Shown: positions 20,404 through 32,694, counted from the stretch's first letter. The stretch: DNA of 64,000 bases from Riptortus pedestris (GCA_019009955.1 CM032228.1:101908001-101972000), one strand, 5' to 3'. Numbers and translations: made by a program. The notes: generated by a model from the letters alone, not told the origin.

Positions 20404-22829
20404 CTCACAGCCGTCTCAAGACCTGAGTTAAATACAAGGCAAGCCAAATCAACTCCCAGGCAAACTCCTGTTCCTGTGTTGAAGCTTCTTAAGAGATCCC
20501 CAAACACATGAATGTAGCACAGATTACACTCCAGTGTCATATGTGTCAATCTTATCAATTTTTTTAGGTATCTGTATATTGATAATTGCTTTGTAGACTT
20601 CATTCTTCATTACAGAATCATATGCTTGCATGAAGTCAAGAGTACATGATGAGTGCTTATTCCATACTCTCGGGTTTTCTCAAGGAGTAAATGGAGAGTA
20701 AAGATTTAGTTTGCCGTTAACCTGCCTGATTGACTGCCACTCTGGTATTTCCCATTTTACATAAGGGAGGACCCTTTTAAATAATACAGCCGACAGCATC
20801 AAGGAAGGAGACATAATCTTCTGTATTGTCTTTGCATTTTAGGGTATTACCCTTCTTTATATATTGAGAATATATAATATGATAGACTTCTTTCACTCCA
20901 AACGCAACTTTTCCTCATTCCAGATGGCCAGGAATAGGTCCTTTAGAAACATAAACTCTTGCCCACCATGCTTCAGAACCCTCAGGTGCTATATCATCTT
21001 TGCCTGGGTTGTTGTTCTTGAGCTTTGTAAGAAATTCCTGGATCTCCTTTTCTTCAGGTGAGTCGATACAGTCTGCACTCAGCGCCTCATTCTCCATATA
21101 TTCCTCTGGGCACTCACTTGTTGTTCCTTTGTTTATCAGATTATTGAATTAATCAGCTCATCTATGCAGTGCTGCTTTCATATCTGTTAAAAGATAGCCA
21201 TCCTCAGCCTTGTGATATGTCTTTGTGGTTTGAAGGGTTTCCTTTCTTCATTAACTAGCTGGAAGAAGTGATGGCTGTTCTTGTCTTTAAAAGCTGCTGC
21301 TATATCCACCAAGGCTTTGCTTTCCTATGATCTCTTTTTTTTCTGCATCTCAGATGTGTTTCTCCCCTTCGAAAGTGCACTTGTACTCCCGAGTAGATGC
21401 CCTTGTATGCTTATGTGATATCATTTTTTGATAGGCTAAATTTTTCCTTTCATTTTGGGCCTTACATTCTTCATCAAACGAAGGCTTATGCCTGGCTTTT
21501 GTTGCCGATCTTAGAACCTCAGCAGCTTATTCAATGATGGCTTGCTTGCCAGAATTAATACCCTCTTCAGCATCAATTGTTTGTATCTTGGCTTCTAGGG
21601 TTTTGCTGAACTTGACACTTTCATCAGGATGTTTTAGTTTTAGAACATTATATTGACTTGGTTTGTTCTGAAGCTTGTATTTGATCATGGGCATGTATGA
21701 CCGTACATTAAGGAGAGTGGACCTGTGCCTAGTTGTGATAAGGACATGATAAATTTGCACCATAGTAACACATCCATTGACTACATACATGCACTGCCCC
21801 CTCCCCCTCTAGGAGTAACTGTAGTTTTCCGGGTCGGTTCAATGATAACATGTTCCATGAAGCTATTGTATAATCCAGTTGATGTTTCCTGTGTTATTTC
21901 CTATGGATCAGCCTGGCTAATCTTTGAGGAGCGTTTGTAATATAATGGTTTGGGAGAAGTAGGTTATCAGCCCACTTTTCTGAGTCAGTTGGTAGGACTG
22001 CTACCTGAGAGCCTCCTGACCTGCTCCCCCTTCCTTGGCACCTACCTAGGAAATGTGACCCTGGGGTGTGTCCTACATGTGACCATTATCTGAAGTGCAG
22101 GTGTGTGTAGTGTGATGTATATAGAGCACTGTGTGTGTGTGTGTCAGTGCAGGTGTCCCCAACCTGGAGGGCCAGTGGCTGATTGCAGTCTGAGACTGGG
22201 CGATGGAACCGTAATCTCCCAACGCCTGGACATTAATATAATTAATAATTTAATTTTCCTTCATTGTTTCATATTAGAGAACAATTTGTTTGTCCCTGGT
22301 TTGTCAATCCCAAGGCACCTAGTTCAGTATTCTATAAACTGTGCCCTATCTGAGGAGCATTAATATCTGTTGTAATTGAATTTCTTCTCAGTGAAATTTT
22401 GCTCTAAAATGTCTCTGCATAATCTATCGATAGAGAAACTGATTTTTTTTTTTACTAATAAAGACATATTCTTAATGTGGTTGTATCATACTGAGTCATT
22501 CCTTCCAGTGAAACATTAATTTAATTAATGTTAAATTCATCTTTAAATTTATTTGGTAAATCTACACCCAAAATGTTCCTCAAAGACATGACATGAGCAA
22601 ATTTGGCAGAACCACATAACATCAAATAACTTAATGGGCACATGACATTTGACAAATTGTTTGATCTTTCTCATGTCATATGTACAGTTACTTTGAAACA
22701 ATTAATTAATTTAAATGTATTTACATTTTACACATTACAATTGTTAATATCTCTTTATGTAAATGAATGATTTTAATTATGAAATATTCATAACCTTTGA
22801 TTCTCCTAATTAACTTTAAACTTTTGCAG

Positions 22830-22964
22830 AATTCGACATTGTGGGAACTATCCAAAAGCAATAGTGGAGAGTTAAATGATTTTTATGTAAAAGCTTTGAG
22901 TACTTTTGTTGAGCAATCTCAGGATTCAATTAATGATTGTAAAATGGCTCTTCAAACTGTTGAG
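22830..22964 (+). CDS. SLX4: SLX4-like gene, coding exon 5
   Basis: Acceptor CTTTTGCAG and donor GTTGAG|GTAATA bound 135 bases, phase 0 on both sides: NSTLWELSKSNSGELNDFYV, then KALSTFVEQSQDSINDCKMA and LQTVE. The TLWELSK start resembles the short conserved Trp-containing motif of the MUS312/MEI9-interaction-like region through which SLX4 binds XPF. That parallel is tentative. The following intron is about 19.8 kb. Confidence 0.6.
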
Positions 22965-23149
22965 GTAATATTTACTTAATATACTTTTGTGAAAAATAAA
23001 TAATTAAATTACTAAATTTTCATAAAATCCAACATTCCAAATTATGACATTTTTAAAATCTTTCCTTGCAATTAAGTATGTTTTATAATTTTGTACACTT
23101 TCTTGATGGATAGGCTAGTCACCACCAACACCTTTTGCTGTTGTTAGGT

Positions 23150-23960
23150 CACAATTTAGAGACGAAATTCTTGCCCTTGCTGGTAGTTACTAATAGGGGA
23201 TCTACCTACTTCTTTCTTCTGTTTTAAGGGTTGTGCACCTTGCGTGTCATTTGACCTGTTTCCTCCGCTTTGTCTGTGTATATATAAAGCCTGTCTCCAG
23301 AGGTACTGACCAACCTTCTTCACCATTAGCCTTGCCTCGTCAAATTTGATTTGCATTTTGCAGACTTTGGCATGCCTGTCCACTCCACACTTAGTACCTC
23401 CACATCCTGCCATGCTCTTGGTCGGCTATACGTTGATAGCGATGGATGTTCACCTTCTTCTATTTGAACCCCATGCAGCTAACTTAAATACTATTATCAC
23501 AAGGGATGGAATACACTCATCAATTCTCTAACCACATTACATCCTTACATCCAGGCTTTCTCTTCTTTTGCATGAATGCTCTGCCGTCTTTTTCAGATAT
23601 GTCTTTGACATGAGGCAGAAAGACATAGACACCATAGGTGCTGTTTTCTTGAGGACGTTTGGTCAAACTTTTTATTGTTTACACTCTTCTAAGTACCTGG
23701 CTCACCTTGCCCAGCTCTTAATTCTTTCTTCAGTTGTCTCAACTTCTTCTCCAAGTTCTGCACTGTTTGATTGCTCTGTTTGCTAGGGTGTTGACTAAGC
23801 TAGATTTCTGGGCAGTGGCATGTTAAGAGTCTGCCTGTTGGTATGTTCCTGTTGCAGCAGTCCTATACACTGTGTGCCAATCTACCATCTTCAGCTCTCA
23901 AGATGAAAAGTTCAAGGAGAAGGTATCTTTTTCTTCTTCACTCATAAACTTGATCTCACC
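23150..23960 (-). pseudogene. Penelope-like element: RT end and GIY-YIG remnant
   Basis: Minus-strand frames give, in order, VYRTAATGTYQQADS then HATAQKSSLVNTLANRAIKQ with C (matching the HHHPAQKRSLVNTLVxRA block after the RT core), STYGVYVFLPHVKDISEKDG followed by RAF (the LPYVKGxSEKIxRxL block), and CVYSIPCDN, the start of a GIY-YIG nuclease domain. A 85-codon open stretch (23413-23156) covers the last part in another frame. Frameshifts and stops show it is dead. It is direct coding evidence for Penelope-like elements here. Confidence 0.65.
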
Positions 23961-25931
23961 ACATGTATAAAATTAAAGTAATTTACAAGTCTAAAGAAAG
24001 ACTCTAATGTTGGCCCCCCATGGGCCAAATTGCAGTGCACGTCAGTCACATATGCTGAAACTCAAATACATTGAAGTCTGTTTTAAACTTCTCCAGGAGA
24101 ACTGGGATAAATGAGGTAGAGACTAGTACTTGAAAGTGAAAATGTTCGAATCTTTACTAATTCCTAATATTAACGACCACAGTCAATACTTTCTATACTC
24201 AATTTCTGTTTAGAGTTATACAACCAATAAAATATGAGGTTCATAAAAATTTATGTTTTGGCTTTGAAATAATCCTTCTCTAGTATTTATGAAGTAAATA
24301 AATAATTTTTCCTAATGGCTCTTTTGAAAGCCTTAGCAGAAAAATATTGTTGAATTGTATTTAGCCCTTGGGTGAAAGTATTAAGCCACCACCAGGAAGT
24401 TATCAATGTGTTATAACATTTTTTTCAGTAACAACACTTGCTAAGACAATTATTAATTTATATTCCCTCTTTGATCTAAATCTTATTACTCTTGAGCAAT
24501 TATAACAGTTGATGCTTTCTGTATATTGTCTAAAGCCAATGTTGATGTGTATGTACAAGTGACAATGTTGAAGTAATACTGTAAATTATATTATTTAAAA
24601 CAACGTAAAGCTTTTAGAGGAGTATTTAGTTGTTTTGCTTAATATTTATAAGTTCTGAATTTTGAGCCACCATAAAGAAGAAATTGGATTCTGCAATGTA
24701 CTAAACATTTCATGTCAATACAAGTTACATAAAAAACATGTAACAAGTTTTTTTTTTATTATAGATTACTATTCATTGTGCCTTGAAACATGAAAAGTTT
24801 GTTTGAGATAGAGTCAGAAAAATACATTTTTAGCCAATTTTATATGTTATTTTATTATTTAGGAAATAATAGGTATAAGTAGTTTTATTAATGTATTTGG
24901 CCTTGTACTAATCTCATCTTTTCATGAGATTAAATAGACTAACTATCTTTTAACAAATAGAACTTTTAATTCATATTACTAAACATCATAGTAATTCAAT
25001 CCAATTTTTAGACTAATTACAGAGGAATTATCCTTTAAGTTACAAGATATTTATAGAATAATGGCAATGTTGCTTGTAAAATAAATATTGGCAATGCTTA
25101 GAGAAAATAAGCTCCAAAGCAAGCTTAAAGCTTCAGAGATGAAAGAGAAGCAATCCTCTTTTGTTTACTGTATGAATTTCACATTCTTTCTAGAGGAGCG
25201 TAATGAAGTATAACACATGGTAATACCATAGATTTTTATTTTGATGACCCCAGATAAAAAGAAGTACCATTCGTCATGTGTATTTGCATTGCAGGATGAG
25301 GGGAGAGAAGAGTCAATCCTTCGGGCCTCAAGCCATATTTTGAATGTAATTTATTAGTTATTTTGGCAGATATAATAACAACATTCCAAAATAAATACAT
25401 AAAATTAAGTTTTAATCTGATTCTTAGTCATTTGTCTCTTTAGGGTCCAAAATTAAATGTGTCTAATATATGGATAACACCCATTTATATAAAAAAACTT
25501 GAAGATTTTATACTTTAGAGAATGAGGTAGTGAATAGCATTGTAGGTTTTGATAAACGCTTTGTAGTTATGAAGTAAGCTAATACTTGATAGTATAGTGT
25601 CCATATTAAAATAATCGTTTAGTCCTCAACATTTAATTGTTACTTTTCTTTTTTAGATGTAATCTTCAGCAGAAGAATCTCACTGAAATTAATCAAATAT
25701 TTTTATTTTAATGAAAGTATTCTCATGATCTTACTTTTTGATGTTCTACTTTTATATGTATAATTTAATAGAAATGAGATTCTGTAATTTAATTTAGCAT
25801 TTTTATCAATAAAGTAAATTATATCTTCCATTGTGAAAAGTGTTTCATAGAAATTTAAAATATTAAAATAAATTTTATTAGGGACTTAATAAGAGAATAT
25901 TTTTATTGTCTAGTTATGAACATTCATTACT
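23961..25931. other. Intron sequence, nothing recognised
   Basis: AT-rich; no coding block, SINE or DINE signature was seen. Confidence 0.5.
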
Positions 25932-26197
25932 AAACAAAATTAAATGATGGAGAGCATATCCATGGTCATAGAGGATAATTTTTACTTTATACTACTCTCT
26001 TAAATCCAATATTTAGAAAAAATAACTAATTTAAATTTATCAATATCAAAGTATTTCACAAAAATTGAATGTAAATCTTTTGAGCTTCAGTGTATGCTTG
26101 AATCTTGAGAGATATCACGGTACACAAAGAGTATTCATGACATTTTTCTATTTATTAGCTTATTCCCTCTGACCAAAGGATTTCTAAAAACAATATC
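25932..26197. repeat. Repeat X, copy without the DINE insertion
   Basis: Near-identical to the two halves of repeat X at 19445-19548 and 20237-20403 (for example AATGATGGAGAGCATATCCA and CACGGTACACAAAGAGTATT), but with no DINE element between them. Its outer boundaries are seen only as the ends of similarity. Confidence 0.85.
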
Positions 26198-27130
26198 TGT
26201 GTATTTTCAAGGGTATAAATATTTCCTACATATTTGTATTTCTTCCCTTACTGTTCTACACTATATTAACATGTGGAATATGACATAATATTTAATAATA
26301 ATACTAATCTGTTGTGTTATTCAGTTCTGTAAAATATTGTAAAGGTGCTTTCTTCTTCTGTTTCTGCACCTCACTTTTATTTTTTTATTTTTATTTAAAA
26401 TTCTGTTTTATTTTAAGGAGTTCAGATCATTGACCTATCTGGTAATTTCTTTAAAATGTGCTTCTTATTGGTTTTATTCAGTTTCTTGTTAGTAATTTTA
26501 TAACTGGGAAGAATAAATTAGTGTGTTTATTTGTAAATAAAGTTTTCTACTATTTTATTATCCAGCTTTATTTACTATTATTCCAATAACAAATAGGTAC
26601 AGAGTTTATTAAATATGAGTGTGAAGTGAAAAATTAATTTTTTGCTCTGTGAAGGTCATTGGCATATTTGCTACTTTGGAGCATAGTTAACAGCTAAAGA
26701 GTTTTAAATATGCAATTTTTATTTTTATTTTAAAGAAAATAAATATTTTAGCATATATTAAAATCAGCCATGGGTTTCAAGGTTTCTGGTTTCGACTTCT
26801 CACACCTATCATCTTTCTGCACTTGCGCAAGAAATGAAATAAAGGCTTCATTTATTGTTTTGTTTTTTTAGAGTACATTTTCTCTAACAATAGACTCACA
26901 ATTGTATCTGTTCAATGGTCTCACTCATAAGAAATAAATTTTAAAAAATTGCATACATTTGTGCCTTACAATGTATGATGGTTGTACATAGTCACTTCCT
27001 CTAAATTCCTCTTACCCTCTATTTTGGAAAGGCTGGAAAACATTTGTCTACATAGATTAACTTCTGTCTTATCAACTCAAAAAACCCTCAATAGAATGTA
27101 ATAGAGAGGGATGTAATAACATGGGCATTC
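26198..27130. other. Intron sequence, nothing recognised
   Basis: AT-rich, with no supported feature. Confidence 0.5.
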
Positions 27131-27215
27131 AAATTATTATTATTATTTACGTCCACTTAATGCTACTATGGCTAATCGGGACGGGCTATCTACAGGTTAG
27201 CACCTTTTTCTATCA
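27131..27215 (-). mobile_element. SINE 3' fragment
   Basis: (ATT)n tail, then CGTCCACTTAATGCTACTAT, GGCTAATCGGGACGGGCTAT and CTACAGGTTAGCACC. The tRNA-like head is missing. Confidence 0.7.
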
Positions 27216-28079
27216 CTGAACCACCTAGGAACTGTGAGGCTGTGATAATATGGGCAATGGGTTATTTTATCAGAACCAATAAGAATAAGTGTAGCCTCTA
27301 AGGCAAAACACTGGCTATAAATTACATTTGTAATACATTTCTCAGTTATAAATAATAATTTGTGGTGTGATTTCTTTATCTTCGATTTTTCACTTATTTT
27401 GATCTAACATTTCCTGTTTAACCCTAAAAAAAAGTCTAAGTATAATTCAACAATATTTTGTAATTACGTTTGGAAAAGCAACAAAATTACTAAGTGTTTG
27501 TATTTGAATAAATTGCATTGATAATATAGACTTCTGTTATATCACTAACACTAAAAGAAGTAAAAGAATTTAGTTAAAAGTCAAAACATAAATTAAACAA
27601 TGTCTTAACTATTTGTAAATCAGACTAGTCAATGAATGAATGGTGTTTTCTTATTAGCTCATTGTAACAATTACAAACATTTGAGTCGAAAGAAAATACC
27701 TGAAATAATCTTTATTAGCCATAATAACAAATTTATGCCTTGTGGTGGACAAGTAGTAAACAAATTATAAACGTAATTATTAGTGTATTATAAAATGTCT
27801 GTACATATCCTAAACATGTGAGATTTCCATTTCTTATTTAAAAAGAAGAAAAATTATTGATAACTTAATGTTTTCTCAAGTAATAGTTATTGATATTTAT
27901 TCAGGAACTGAAATTATCCTTTTATTGGCATTGCTGTTGGTCATATAGGGTAAACACGAACTACTACAGCTTTGCTGTTTCGTTATAATTTTATATTTTT
28001 TTCAAGACCTACAATAACACAAATATATGTATAACCTATGGAGTTTATATATATAAATAAAACTATGTGTAACAATTTA
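27216..28079. other. Intron sequence, nothing recognised
   Basis: AT-rich, with no supported feature. Confidence 0.5.
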
Positions 28080-29200
28080 ATATTTAAAACCTACTTACGA
28101 ACAGATTTGTTTTTATAATGTCTTGAAATTAATGCATATGGCATCCATAATAACAGAGAGATTGGAATCTTTTATTTTACTCCGTCTCTAAACCCTCCTG
28201 ATCCAATGTCAAATTATTACTGGACATAACCTTTAGTTTTACATGTAAAGTTTAAATGTCAAGTATAGCCACAATCATTTAAAAATTAAGGCCTCTGGAA
28301 ATAAAGAGTGGATTAAAGACACCACATCAGAAGTTTATCCATATGTTTCTCATAGTTAATAGCTGATGACAACGTTTTGTTATACATTTGTTTATTGGTT
28401 GTATCAAAAGATAAGAAGTGATGATTTACTGAAGGCTGAAAATCAAAAAAGTCTGCCACACAGGGGCTGCAAATACTAAGCGTATTTCCCATGTTCACAC
28501 ACTAGTATTGTCATCTCACCATATATTTTCTATTTCTAAGCCAAAATAGTAGTGGGAGTTGATTGTGGGCTGAATACAAGAAAATACTAAGAACTCGCTT
28601 AATATTTTTTTAGTAACAAGATAGGTTCTACAACATTTTTCACTTCAACTCAATAACTGAGATATTTGAAATTTTCGAATCCCCCTCCTATTCAGACATT
28701 ATGATCAAATGAAGTAAAATATCAAGTATAGTATAGATGAAATAAACATTTTTGAGTCAAGACCGTAAAATCTTAATTGATGGTGTCATCACACTATATT
28801 TGCAGGAACTCAGATAAAAAAGGGCTCATTGAAAACAATATTTGGTATTTAAGCTAGAAATAAGATGTTTCATAATATATTGGCTTATTTTTAACGAGTG
28901 ATGACTGATAGGGATTTACTGAAGGTTGAAAATTTTAAAAATTCAAATATCTCATTTCTTGAGATAGAGAAAAAGTACATATAACACTTATAGTACATTA
29001 TATTTTAAATAAGATTGGTTCCATATAATTTTTTGATCCAAATCATAATTCCCATTTTCGAAATTCCCTTCTCCCACTAGTTCGCTTTCAGCAGTTAACA
29101 AACTTGGTCTTTAATTTTACTAAAACATCTACATATTGAGTTTAGTAATAAAAAACAAAAATTGCGACTACTAGAGACATAATACAGAGATTTCTACATG
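28080..29200 (+). mobile_element. Old DINE/Helentron-like copies, decayed
   Basis: A diverged 5' end (AAGTCTGCCACACAGGGGCT near 28449, then GCGTATTTCCCATG) is followed by two decayed rounds of the internal block (AACTCAATAACTGAGATATT, TTTCAGCAGTTAACAAACTT, AAAAATTGCGACTACTAGAG). A further internal-block fragment precedes it at 28080-28300. No 3' palindrome was found. Confidence 0.5.
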
Positions 29201-29227
29201 AAATGCTTAAATATCAAGTTTGTTAAT

Positions 29228-29448
29228 TACTATTATTTATTAATGTCCACTTTTTGCTAATATACCTAATTGGGGCGGGATTCTACTGGTTACCACTCTT
29301 TTCTAGCAAGGGTGGGAATAAGGATTTTATTTAATGAGTTTGTTACTAAATTCCTATTGCCCAGACAGGAATTGAACTCGCCACTCTAGGTTTACCTTGT
29401 GTGATTAAGGCCAATGCTTTAACTCGCATGGGTATCCTGAGTCCCACC
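29228..29448 (-). mobile_element. tRNA-derived SINE
   Basis: Almost full-length minus-strand copy: TTATTAATGTCCACTTTTTG, GGTGGGAATAAGG, the B-box complement GGAATTGAACTCGCC and the head to CCTGAGTCCC. Copy 29459-30084 of the DINE family begins 11 bases downstream. Confidence 0.8.
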
Positions 29449-29458
29449 CAGTACAACA

Positions 29459-30084
29459 AAAGTCCGTCACGTGGTGGCTGCGTAAACTAAGCAGATTTCC
29501 CACGTGAAGTTTTATAATAGAGAAATCCACCTAATAACAACAGTAGTAGTAAGGAATATCTAAACCTATTCACGAGGGACGAATAGCTACCGAAACGGCC
29601 CGCACTAGCTCTCGGCGGAGAGTCCCGAACAATTCCGACTCCTGCCGACCATACGCATGCATACAAATGCAAATATCTCGGTTAATATTCAAGATACAGA
29701 ATAAATGTATAAAACAATATTTATAGTAAATTTAAGTTGCAATAAGTTTGATTCTATACAATTTTTTGATCCGACACATAATATCGGAGATATTTCGAAT
29801 TTTCAAGAATCCTCCCTCTAAACCCCCCCCTCCCACTGGTCCGATTTCAGCCATTAACGAACTTGATCTTTCTTTTTACGTAAAATGCTTTAATATGAAG
29901 TTTGGTAACGATCAAACAAAAATTGCGACCGCTAGAGCGTTAACAGACAAATATATATAATTTTGAACGGACCTAATTTTCGTCATCTCCTGGGTAGGAT
30001 CGATGGACATTTGAGGAAATTTTTCAAAACTCGCGTCATGAGTACGACCTCAATAGCTGATTTCCCTTAAGGGAAATCTGCTAA
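29459..30084 (+). mobile_element. DINE/Helentron-like element, full-length, short TA core
   Basis: AAGTCCGTCACGTGGTGGCT at the left, GCAGATTTCCCACGTGAAG inside, and the palindrome GATTTCCCTTAAGGGAAATC plus TGCTAA at the right. The TA core is only ATATATA (about 29951-29959), showing that the core is variable. Frame 29748-29960 (70 codons) is a clean example of the recurrent family reading frame. Confidence 0.85.
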
Positions 30085-30302
30085 AAGTAGTGACTTATAG
30101 CGTTAATAAACAAATATGTTAAAATGAAATTTTTGAAAAAGTAATGAATTTAAAAAAAATACTTTTCTCTGGTTTAAAAATCTTTGATGTATTGATCTTG
30201 TAACAAGGTTGAAATCTTCTATGTTTCAGTATGTGGAACCATAAATTAATAAAAAGAAATTCAACTATTTGCTCACCAAAATTATATTATATTATTAACA
30301 AT

Positions 30303-30378
30303 AAGAAAAGGCTGGTAACCTGTAGGTAACCAAATTAGCCTTAGTTGCAAAAAGTAGACGTTAATAAATAATAGTAAT
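30303..30378 (+). mobile_element. SINE 3' fragment
   Basis: GGCTGGTAACCTGTAGGTAA followed by AGTTGCAAAAAGTAGACGTT and an (AATA)n-like tail. The head is missing. Confidence 0.7.
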
Positions 30379-30844
30379 TAACAAACTTGATATTTAAGCA
30401 TTTCATAAACAACAACAACAAAAATTTTATATTAAATACTTTACTGCCTTCATTATCAATGACAGCCTCCTCCTGCAAAGACAGCATGTGACAAAGAGCA
30501 CATCATATTATGCATCAACTCAATTAAGCTTCTCCTCAGAAAAAATATGTTACATTAAAGGTGTGCTAACACACTCACCATGGGAACAAATACTGGCTTC
30601 AGGACTGGGTGGATATTTGTCTACGCTGGTCTAGCAGCCACAGTGTTTGATGGATTACTCCCATACTTGTTATATATTAGTGTTTCATGTAAAAATAAGG
30701 ATCAAGAACCCCCTGAAATCAAAACCCCTACTTCTACCCATTGGATTTTCACTAAGAAATAGATTAAATGGTAAGATGGATGTAAATGTGTCATACCACC
30801 ATGTGGTGTGGTATATTGCTTAGGTTTTGAGTTGGTATTCTGGC

Positions 30845-30985
30845 AGATGGAAGCGACTTCTAACGTAGGTAAATGAAAGAAATTGCTACGCTTCCACTGT
30901 AACAATTTATTAAAATGGCAGAGCGCTTTCGATGCAGTGCATCATCATCATCATCATCAGTGCCTGGATGTTGACCTGACTGCCC
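30845..30985 (-). repeat. Penelope-like terminal segment with expanded hammerhead-like core
   Basis: The sequence matches the arms at 14527-14740 (GCTACGCTTCCACTGTAACA, AATTTATTAAAATGGCAGAG). On the minus strand, 30965-30917 reads GGCACTGATGA, a run of about four further ATG/TGA triplets, GATGCACTGCATC, GAAAGCGCTCTGCC. It has the exact CUGAUGA and GAAA blocks, a GGCA/UGCC helix I and a palindromic AGCGCU. The triplet expansion sits between CUGAUGA and helix II. Confidence 0.5.
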
Positions 30986-30994
30986 TTAGAACTA

Positions 30995-31034
30995 GACTTG
31001 CTTAGTTTTTGCAGCCCTTACGTGACAGACTTTA
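30995..31034 (-). mobile_element. DINE/Helentron-like 5'-end fragment
   Basis: TGCTTAGTTTTTGCAGCCCT then TACGTGACAGACTTT is the family 5' end on the minus strand, directly beside the Penelope-like segment. Confidence 0.6.
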
Positions 31035-31439
31035 TCTTCAAATTCGTTGTTGAATTAATTATAATTTCTATGGTAGGAGCTCTTTCTTTTTTATTTCATT
31101 AGTGATGTGTAATGCAGTGTCATTTAAAAAATTTCCCATTTTAAGTGATTTTTTGACTGTCACATTAATTCATTATTTATTTTGTTTTATTTTTGTAGCA
31201 GTTTATTTTTTTTCCACATGGTAGGTTTTTGATTGTATAATTGTCTAGAGTGATTTGTTGTACCTTCTTCACAGTAGGCCTGTTAGCATAATCACTAGGT
31301 TGACTTAGACTAAATCTTAAAATAGTCGCGTTTTATTCTGGCATAACATCGGACCCTATGTTTAATATGATTTGAATGATGAAACAAATAAATATATAAT
31401 GATAATAAATATATATTGAAAGTGGACGTTAATTAATAA

Positions 31440-31441
31440 TA

Positions 31442-31494
<53 letters not shown>

Positions 31495-31530
31495 GTTCGT
31501 GTGTGTCTCTCTATGTGTGTGTGTGTGTGT

Positions 31531-31579
<49 letters not shown>

Positions 31580-31832
31580 GATGAATTTTGTTAGACAATG
31601 TGAGAGAAAATAAGCTAATAAAAAAGCAAAAGTTAACAAGTGGAGAATTAAAATTAGAAACAAATAAAAATAATAAGAGAAAGAGGGAAGATGTGGTTGG
31701 CCAGATAATAAATACAAAAAAAAAAAAAATAAAAAGAAAAGCTACAACAAACCTCAATAACAGATTTCTTAGTGTTGATAAATCTCAAACAGATTAGTAA
31801 AAGTGTGTGTGTATATATATATATATATATAG
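31440..31832. repeat. (TA)n and (TG)n microsatellite cluster
   Basis: TA tracts at about 31446-31491, 31536-31575 and 31811-31830, and a TG tract at about 31511-31530. Open frames across them are repeat-encoded and not genes. Confidence 0.9.
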
Positions 31833-31839
31833 TTTGTAG

Positions 31840-31871
<32 letters not shown>

Positions 31872-31907
31872 TGGTATTTATTATCTGGCCAACCACATCT
31901 TCCCTCA
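31683..31907. repeat. Imperfect palindrome with A/T-run core
   Basis: GGGAAGATGTGGTTGGCCAG ATAATAAATAC-A(n)-GCTAC at 31685-31745 reappears inverted at about 31838-31907 (GTAGC-T(n)-GGTATTTATTATCTGGCCAA). The transcript would form a hairpin of about 60-70 bp. No coding content. Confidence 0.7.
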
Positions 31908-31919
31908 TCTTAATATATC

Positions 31920-32690
31920 CTTAATATATCCCTCCCTATAAATTCTAGGTACCTTAGAAAAACTGCAAACTAACAGCTCTTGGTAATGGACTTCTTACAA
32001 TTTTCCTTGTGGGAATACAACTATTATTATTATTTGAGTTATTTACTGTTCTTATTAAATTTCTTTAACTCTTTAAAGCATCAGGTGTGTGTTAGCAGTT
32101 TGAACATCTGTCAAAATGTTAGGTATACAAATGTCATCAGCGGGGAGATGTTCCCTGGTGTTTTTAGAGCGACATCTGATAGGTCCAAGTAGTCATGGGG
32201 CATTCATGAAAAATAATCATTGTCAAACATGGGACTATTTTTGCATCAATGTACTCGTTTGAGTGTTTCACTTGTTCTGCCAAAGAATCGTGATATTTTT
32301 TGAATTTATGCACTTGTTTGCAATTCATTTCATTCAGAAGCTCCCTCTACCATCACAGATGTAAGCTTCCTTAACAAATTATAATGTGAATTTGTCTTGT
32401 TTCAACGTGATTTAATTACTGCAGTGCATATTTTGCACTTAGATGAAATCACTATAAATAAAAAACTTGTCCTCGTCACTTCTTAGAGGAGACATGTTAA
32501 CTTATATCTCAACATGCCAAAAATTAAGTACAATTCAAACGATTTTCCTGAATCAAATTTTAAAATTAAATGATAAAAACAACCGATTTCACTTAATAAA
32601 ACATATAACAACTTATGATATGACACTTTTTCCACCAGGCTCTCACACTTCCACACTTGCTTCTAATTACAAATGACATTCCAATCTTAA
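31920..32690. other. Intron sequence, nothing recognised
   Basis: AT-rich, with no supported feature. Confidence 0.45.
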
Positions 32691-32694
32691 GATG

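Larger units (their letters stand above)
19020..22100 (-). pseudogene. APE-type LINE, decayed, interrupted by two insertions
   Basis: Minus-strand blocks appear in the expected order from right to left. The endonuclease end is near 21790 (IYHVLITTRHRSTLLNVRSY). The linker includes SFDEECKAQNERKNLAYQKM near 21400. The RT start is 21097-20915 (EIQEFLTKLKNNNPGKDDIA). Then come RLTHMTLECNLCYIHVFGDL and LACLVFNSGLETAVR at 20603-20391. After the interruption 19445-20403 follows QTSGTLLNRLVQMLGYA, then YNLDIAGRTLEEVNEAF (the YADDIDIIGRT block, catalytic DD lost). Stops and frameshifts occur throughout. Orientation is opposite to the SLX4-like gene. Confidence 0.75.

Noticed and set aside
22150..22175. 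CAGGTGTCCCCAACCTGGAG, resembling a hAT terminus
   Set aside because: Only one end was seen, with no 8-bp duplication and no partner terminus.
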